NCBI GenBank assembly: GCA_027486275.1
Contig: JAIXPM010000416.1
Span: 1 to 8,393, forward strand
Source: Sphingomonadales bacterium
Lineage (GTDB): Bacteria; Pseudomonadota; Alphaproteobacteria; Sphingomonadales; Sphingomonadaceae
Direction of reading: 5' to 3'
Length of the DNA: 8,393 nucleotides
Shown here: one piece after another, positions 6,501-8,393 of the stretch
How positions within the stretch are numbered: position 1 is the first letter of the stretch
Layout: the number at the start of each line of letters is the position of its first letter
The notes under the pieces: generated by a model
Told to the model about the DNA's origin: nothing
The model's input: the letters and a program-made list of their open reading frames with translations, nothing else
Databases searched by the model: none
Position numbers and translations under genes: made by a program

Positions 6501-8393
6501 TGCCGGCGTTGATGAACAGACCGCCAGTGAAGCTGTTGGTGCCGCTGAGCACCAGCGTGCCATCGCCGGCCTTGGTCAGGCCGTTGGTGCCCACCAGGTC
6601 AACATTGATCATGGCCTCGGCGGCAGCCGCGACATCGATGGTGCCCGCATCGGCACCCAGCGTGGCGCCAGCAGCCGGATTCAGCGCGTAGCCATCAACG
6701 GTGAAGAACAGCGTCGAATAGGTGAAATTGCCATCAACCGTCACGTCGCCGCCAACATTGGTGAAGAAGGCGCGGGCATTGTTCTGCCAGGCAATGCTGA
6801 TGTTGCCGCCAACGTCGGTCCAGTTGGTGCCCGCCACGTTCCAGGTACCGGGGCCGCCTTCGACCACCATGTTGTTGGCCGGACCATTGCCGTCCCAGTA
6901 GAAATCGATCAGTTCGACGCCAAGATCGACGTTCCCGCCCGCAGTGTTCAGCGTGTAGATAAAGCCGACCGGCAGCAGGCCCAGATTGGCCGTGCCCGAC
7001 AGTGCACCGGCATAGGTCATCAGGCGGTAGGTGCCGGTGGTGAAGCCGGGCAGGATGTTGAAGTTGAGCGTGCTGCCGCCGAGATCCAGATTGCCGGCAA
7101 CAACGATCAGATCGTTGATAGGGGCAAATGTATCGATGCTGGGCAGGCCCAGATCGAAGACGGTGCTGGCAGTGGCACCCAGCGTGAGGTTGTTCAGCGC
7201 GAGCGTGCCGATGGACGGCGCAGCGTTGCGGGCATCACCGGCCGACAGCGTGGCACCATTGCCGATGGTGGTGGTGCCGACATCCTGGAAGCCAGTGCCG
7301 GCAAGGGTGGCACCGCTCGCCACATTGATGTCGTTGGCCATGCGGCCCGTGAGGTTAAGCGTGCCTTCGGCGACAGAGAAGCCGCCGGTCACTTCGTTGC
7401 GCCCCAGCGCCGTGCCAGACGCATTGGACGCGGTGAAGATGCCGGCGCCAGTCTTCACGATCGCCAGCGTATCACCAGCACCGGCGAAGCCGTCACGCAA
7501 AGAATTGGAGAATTCCACGTTGTTGGCGCCCGTGTTGACGGTGATCGCCAACGCGCCGTCGCCAACGTTGCTGACGAGGCGCGTGGTGACCAGCTGGTCC
7601 GCCGCCAGAATCACGATATCGCGGTTGCCTGCTTCGGCGCGGATCGCCGAGGCCGAATTGACGCCGGAGGCGTTGGCGATGCCCAGCGTGCCCGAACGCA
7701 GGCGCACCATACCGGGGAAACTGTTGTTGCCAGTGAGCACAACAGTGCCGCCATTGCCCGCAATCAGGTTAACGTCCGGACCACCCGAGATGTTGCCGGA
7801 CAAAGTGAAGACCACGCCAGCATTGGGGGTTTCGATCTGCAGCGAAGAGGCGTTCAGCTGGAACGCATTGGCGAGCGTGAGGTCGGCAGCCGGATTGACC
7901 AGCGCGATGCTACTGGTCTGCGTCTGGGTGACAGTGCCGGTCCCCAGCGCGCTGGCATTGCCGATCACAAGACGGCCACCGCTCAAGGTGGTGCCGCCAG
8001 TATATCCGTTGACACCCGTGATGATGACTTCACCCACGCCCAGCTTGGTCAGTGAGGACGCGCCCGTGATCGTGCCGTTGAGGGCGATGCTCTGGTTGGC
8101 TGCCGCGGCAACGGTCAACCCGGCCTGAAGGTCGATCGCGTTGTCGAACGTCAGTGGCGTGACCCCGGCCACGCTCAGCGTGCCGACGCCGGCAACCGTC
8201 AAGGCGCCGCTGCCCAATGCGTTGCTGGAGCCGATGCGCAGCGCACCGGCTTCAAGTCGGATCGGACCGGTGGCGTTGGTGGCCGCCGCGCCGGGATTGA
8301 GATTGGTGAAGGTCTGAACGCTGGTGCCACGCTTGGTGATGCCAATGTCGCCCTGCAACGCGCCGTTGAAGGTGAGATTGGTGGTGGTGTCGA
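1..8393 (-). CDS. Giant PATR-repeat autotransporter/adhesin passenger, partial at both ends
   Basis: One minus-strand frame is open across the whole window: 2797 full codons, with no TAA, TAG or TGA when every codon is read. The translation is dominated by the autotransporter-associated beta-strand repeat (LTKxGxGTLxLxGxNxYxGGT, then LNAGTI, then ALGTG), known from the passengers of type V secreted proteins that fold as right-handed beta-helices on the cell surface. Three Trp-containing cap modules interrupt the repeats at 7380-6682, 6255-5545 and 4248-3532. No Cys codon and only two His codons (4369-4371 and 5281-5283) were found; most Lys sit in the LTK position of the repeats. No signal peptide, start, ribosome binding site, stop or beta-barrel lies in the window, so the protein is longer than 2797 residues. 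It has no frameshift or stop and looks functional. Adhesion or biofilm is the likely role by family. No enzymatic motif was seen. The coding call is near certain; the autotransporter class rests on repeat type, because the translocator is out of view. Confidence 0.93.
568..1992 (-). repeat. Higher-order repeat unit b (five PATRs, 1425 nt)
   Basis: Counterpart of the five-PATR unit to its right. The Lys-less cassette recurs: GGTTLIVG; SIITNGAALTLNG; SLVTGNFGTLTLNG; NTYSGGT; VVYVGSDTALGTG; ATRTLANAFVM; DLVLNGTLSGAG. The third PATR has LRVFAPTVAPAPIAG, an eight-residue Pro/Ala-rich insertion relative to unit a, then NLIVESDVASFTLAG. The 36-nt length difference from unit a is fully accounted for by three intervals (+6, +6, +24 nt). 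The last two PATRs resemble the last two of unit a in swapped order: NAITTLGVGTIDTAGN here matches the fifth of unit a, and LANGITINGTSTMNTQG matches its fourth. Confidence 0.65.
1993..3381 (-). repeat. Higher-order repeat unit a (five PATRs, 1389 nt)
   Basis: Five successive PATRs whose spacing series (321, 261, 279, 264, 264 nt) is mirrored by the next five (327, 267, 303, 264, 264). The first two form a Lys-less cassette: GGTTLASG; an extra strand TITVDGNNLVLNG; the linker LSVGGFGALVLNG; NTYTGGT; AVYVGTDSALGTG; STRTLANTIIL; DLVLNGTISGAG. The third carries LRVEDAGQATTLRAG and NLIVDSQTFNFTLSG. The fourth has LANAAILNGNSTVNTNG. The fifth has NNIVTLGNGTLNTLANN. The boundaries are set at box ends for convenience; the true duplication edges cannot be fixed by eye. 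Confidence 0.65.
3532..4248 (-). other. Cap/linker module 3
   Basis: About 239 residues, the third copy of the cap. In order: FAVNGGTVEING; GSTLSGNGSFAGSVTLGNG; LSAGANGGVGVLTLG (4110-4066); LNDRVIVTGGLVLDGLLN; AFTLGIYNLFSYGTLTNNG; LPNGLTG; NQVNLVVAG; NWDGTD (Trp codon 3751-3753); GGNGVWN; TNTNWTGEA; ATWQNNAVGIFGG; VDVASNFNFAGLGF; DGYVL (3546-3532). The LSxG-to-Trp spacing is about the same as in caps 1 and 2, while the distance from cap 2 is 672-673 residues against 374-375 between caps 1 and 2. So the caps keep their size while the arrays between them vary. No cap is seen in the remaining 3.5 kb. Confidence 0.78.
4249..4884 (-). repeat. Lys-less PATR cassette, copy 1 of 3
   Basis: This is a two-repeat block recognised by shared signatures in order: GGTTLIAG; VVLTGGNLTINL; an inserted strand MLTNGTALTLNG; a linker with no Lys (IDTLGFLANGGG) where most repeats have LTKxGxG; NSYEGGT; IAYIGADGALGTG; and FTLGNAI...NLVLSG. 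The other copies are at 3381-2779 and 1992-1378, with box spacings 321/261 and 327/267 nt against 342/273 here. The conserved order across three copies points to block duplication. This copy is the most diverged and is cut short by cap module 3. It contains one of the two His codons in the window (TQHSLGG). Confidence 0.65.
4249..5544 (-). repeat. PATR array III: five repeat boxes
   Basis: NxYxGGT boxes lie at 5389-5409 (NGYTDGT, an Asp in the turn), 5128-5148 (NDYAGGT), 4864-4884 (NSYAGGT), 4522-4542 (NSYEGGT) and a degenerate SSFGGS near 4249-4266 that runs into cap 3. Spacings are 261, 264, 342 and about 273 nt; 264 nt (88 residues) is the standard period. Each box follows K-x-G-x-G and a hydrophobic strand, and is followed by an ALGTG-type turn. 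The longer 342-nt interval belongs to a distinct sub-type described separately. The repeat read from the 5128-5148 box (GGTLETLGSFTTAKTV, then VSGDSTLTKIGSG) closely resembles the one near the left end of the window (GGTLRTTASFSTARTF, then VSGTSLTKIGGG). Confidence 0.8.
5545..6255 (-). other. Cap/linker module 2
   Basis: About 237 residues, the second copy of the cap. It begins FEVAAGTLNVTG, then GATLSGTG, and has the most canonical strand-turn motif of the three: LSPGVGGAGTLTVG (6126-6085). Next come FDLGL, TNDLVISNGNLTLDG, GTGSFRLFNYGGALTDNG and VTYTVNT...NQVTLDI, then NWDGNG (Trp codon 5770-5772), GGAGTWN, TNWT, LAWVDSTA, FGG, VTVEGTRTFGTMNF and NGYTL (5559-5545). The order and spacing match caps 1 and 3: the interval from the LSxG motif to the WDG Trp differs by only a few residues. 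An extra Trp occurs in AGWNIG (codon 5944-5946). Confidence 0.78.
6256..6681 (-). repeat. PATR array II: two repeats between caps 1 and 2
   Basis: This is the shortest array. It holds one good PATR (LTKAGDGTLVLSG, then NSFTGGL at 6517-6537, then FINAGTLAV) and a second, KQGAGTLTLANAV (about 6319-6281), whose YxGGT turn has become NAANNAFE and which merges into cap module 2. In the first, Phe replaces the usual Tyr and Leu replaces the final Thr of the box. Since arrays III and IV between and after the other caps are much longer, this array marks the minimal spacing between two caps, 374-375 residues measured from equivalent cap positions. Confidence 0.75.
6682..7380 (-). other. Cap/linker module 1 (LSxG hairpin plus WDG/TNWT Trp module)
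   Basis: About 233 residues, homologous to two other copies in this protein. In order: FSVAEGTLNLTG (7380 downward); GATLxGTG; LSAG...PSIGTL (7248-7201), a longer-loop form of the LSPGxxxGTLTVG motif common in autotransporter beta-helices; FDLGLP and INDLIVVAGNLDLGG; LPGFTTGTYRLMTYAGAL; then YWDGNG (Trp codon 6895-6897), GGPGTWN (6841-6843), TNWT (6820-6822), AWQNNA (6787-6789) and VDGYAL ending at 6682. The hydrophobic YRLMTY / LGLLPVG segment is too short and too Gly/Thr-interrupted for a membrane helix; beta-strands are likely. Its role is not established. It may terminate one beta-helix stretch and start the next, or stick out as a side domain. Confidence 0.75.
7381..8393 (-). repeat. PATR array I: N-terminal, divergent repeats
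   Basis: This is the most N-terminal part in view. It opens with a degenerate repeat (ITKRG near 8325-8340) whose NxYxGGT turn is replaced by an Asn/Ala/Pro-rich stretch. A good repeat follows: LTKLGVGEVIITG leading into NGYTGGT at 7990-8010, then ALGTG. The next box is again poor (TGNNSFPGMVRL around 7700-7735, no GGT). From about 7700 to 7381 there are roughly 100 residues with no YxGGT box, although strand/turn periodicity and one KTGAG remnant (about 7441-7458) remain. These repeats are less regular than those nearer the C-terminus, which suggests they are older or under weaker homogenisation. The array runs directly into cap module 1 without a break in frame. Confidence 0.75.

Noticed and set aside
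6961..7060. Possible membrane segment in the LMTYAGALSGTANLGLLPVG region
   Set aside because: It is interrupted by Gly, Thr, Ser and Asn and recurs in all three caps in a beta-rich context; strand structure is more likely than a helix.
7031..8128. 365-codon plus-strand open frame
   Set aside because: It is antisense to PATRs, gives a Pro/Val/Ser/Ala-rich product with no domain, and stays open only because the real codons on the other strand are biased and repetitive.
1..8393. Protease passenger or RGD-type ligand motif
   Set aside because: No GDSGS serine-protease motif or catalytic arrangement and no RGD triplet was found in the reading frame.
1..8393. Promoter, terminator, tRNA or other RNA gene
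   Set aside because: All bases are accounted for by continuous coding sequence. GC-rich inverted stretches come from Gly/Ala codons and lack a T-run.

Overview
The whole window is the interior of one very large gene on the minus strand. Read in the minus frame whose codons occupy positions 1-3, 4-6 and so on of the plus strand, there is no stop codon from 8391 down to 1, a run of 2797 codons. Neither the start nor the stop lies inside the window. The product is the passenger part of a giant type V secreted (autotransporter) surface protein, made almost entirely of autotransporter-associated beta-strand repeats, also called passenger-associated transport repeats (PATR; TIGR02601/PF12951 type). 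Their hallmark, LTKxGxGTLxLxGxNxYxGGT, recurs about 22 times. The composition fits an exported beta-helix: rich in Gly, Thr, Asn, Ala, Leu and Val, with no Cys and only two His that I could find.

Layout in protein order (high to low coordinates): array I, divergent PATRs (8393-7381); cap module 1 (7380-6682); array II, two PATRs (6681-6256); cap module 2 (6255-5545); array III, five PATR boxes (5544-4249); cap module 3 (4248-3532); array IV, thirteen PATR boxes (3531-1). Each cap module is about 233-239 residues. It has an LSxG...GTLTxG strand-turn motif, a hydrophobic ND...V / GxLxLxGxL segment, and a Trp-rich part (WDG, then GTWN, then TNWT, then W, then DGYxL). Within array IV the PATRs form a higher-order repeat of five PATRs (1389 and 1425 nt). 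A two-PATR sub-cassette that lacks the usual Lys occurs three times in the window.

The signal peptide should lie beyond the right edge, and any C-terminal beta-barrel translocator beyond the left edge; neither is visible. No second gene, RNA gene, mobile element, promoter or terminator can be supported, and there is no intergenic DNA. GC content is about 60-65% by counting sample lines, and codon choice is strongly G/C-ending. This suggests a high-GC proteobacterium, with alphaproteobacteria (sphingomonads, bradyrhizobia) as plausible hosts, but the sequence does not fix the taxon. The likely role is a long surface fibre for adhesion, aggregation or biofilm. I see no sign of an undescribed multi-gene system; the interest is in the nested repeat architecture.
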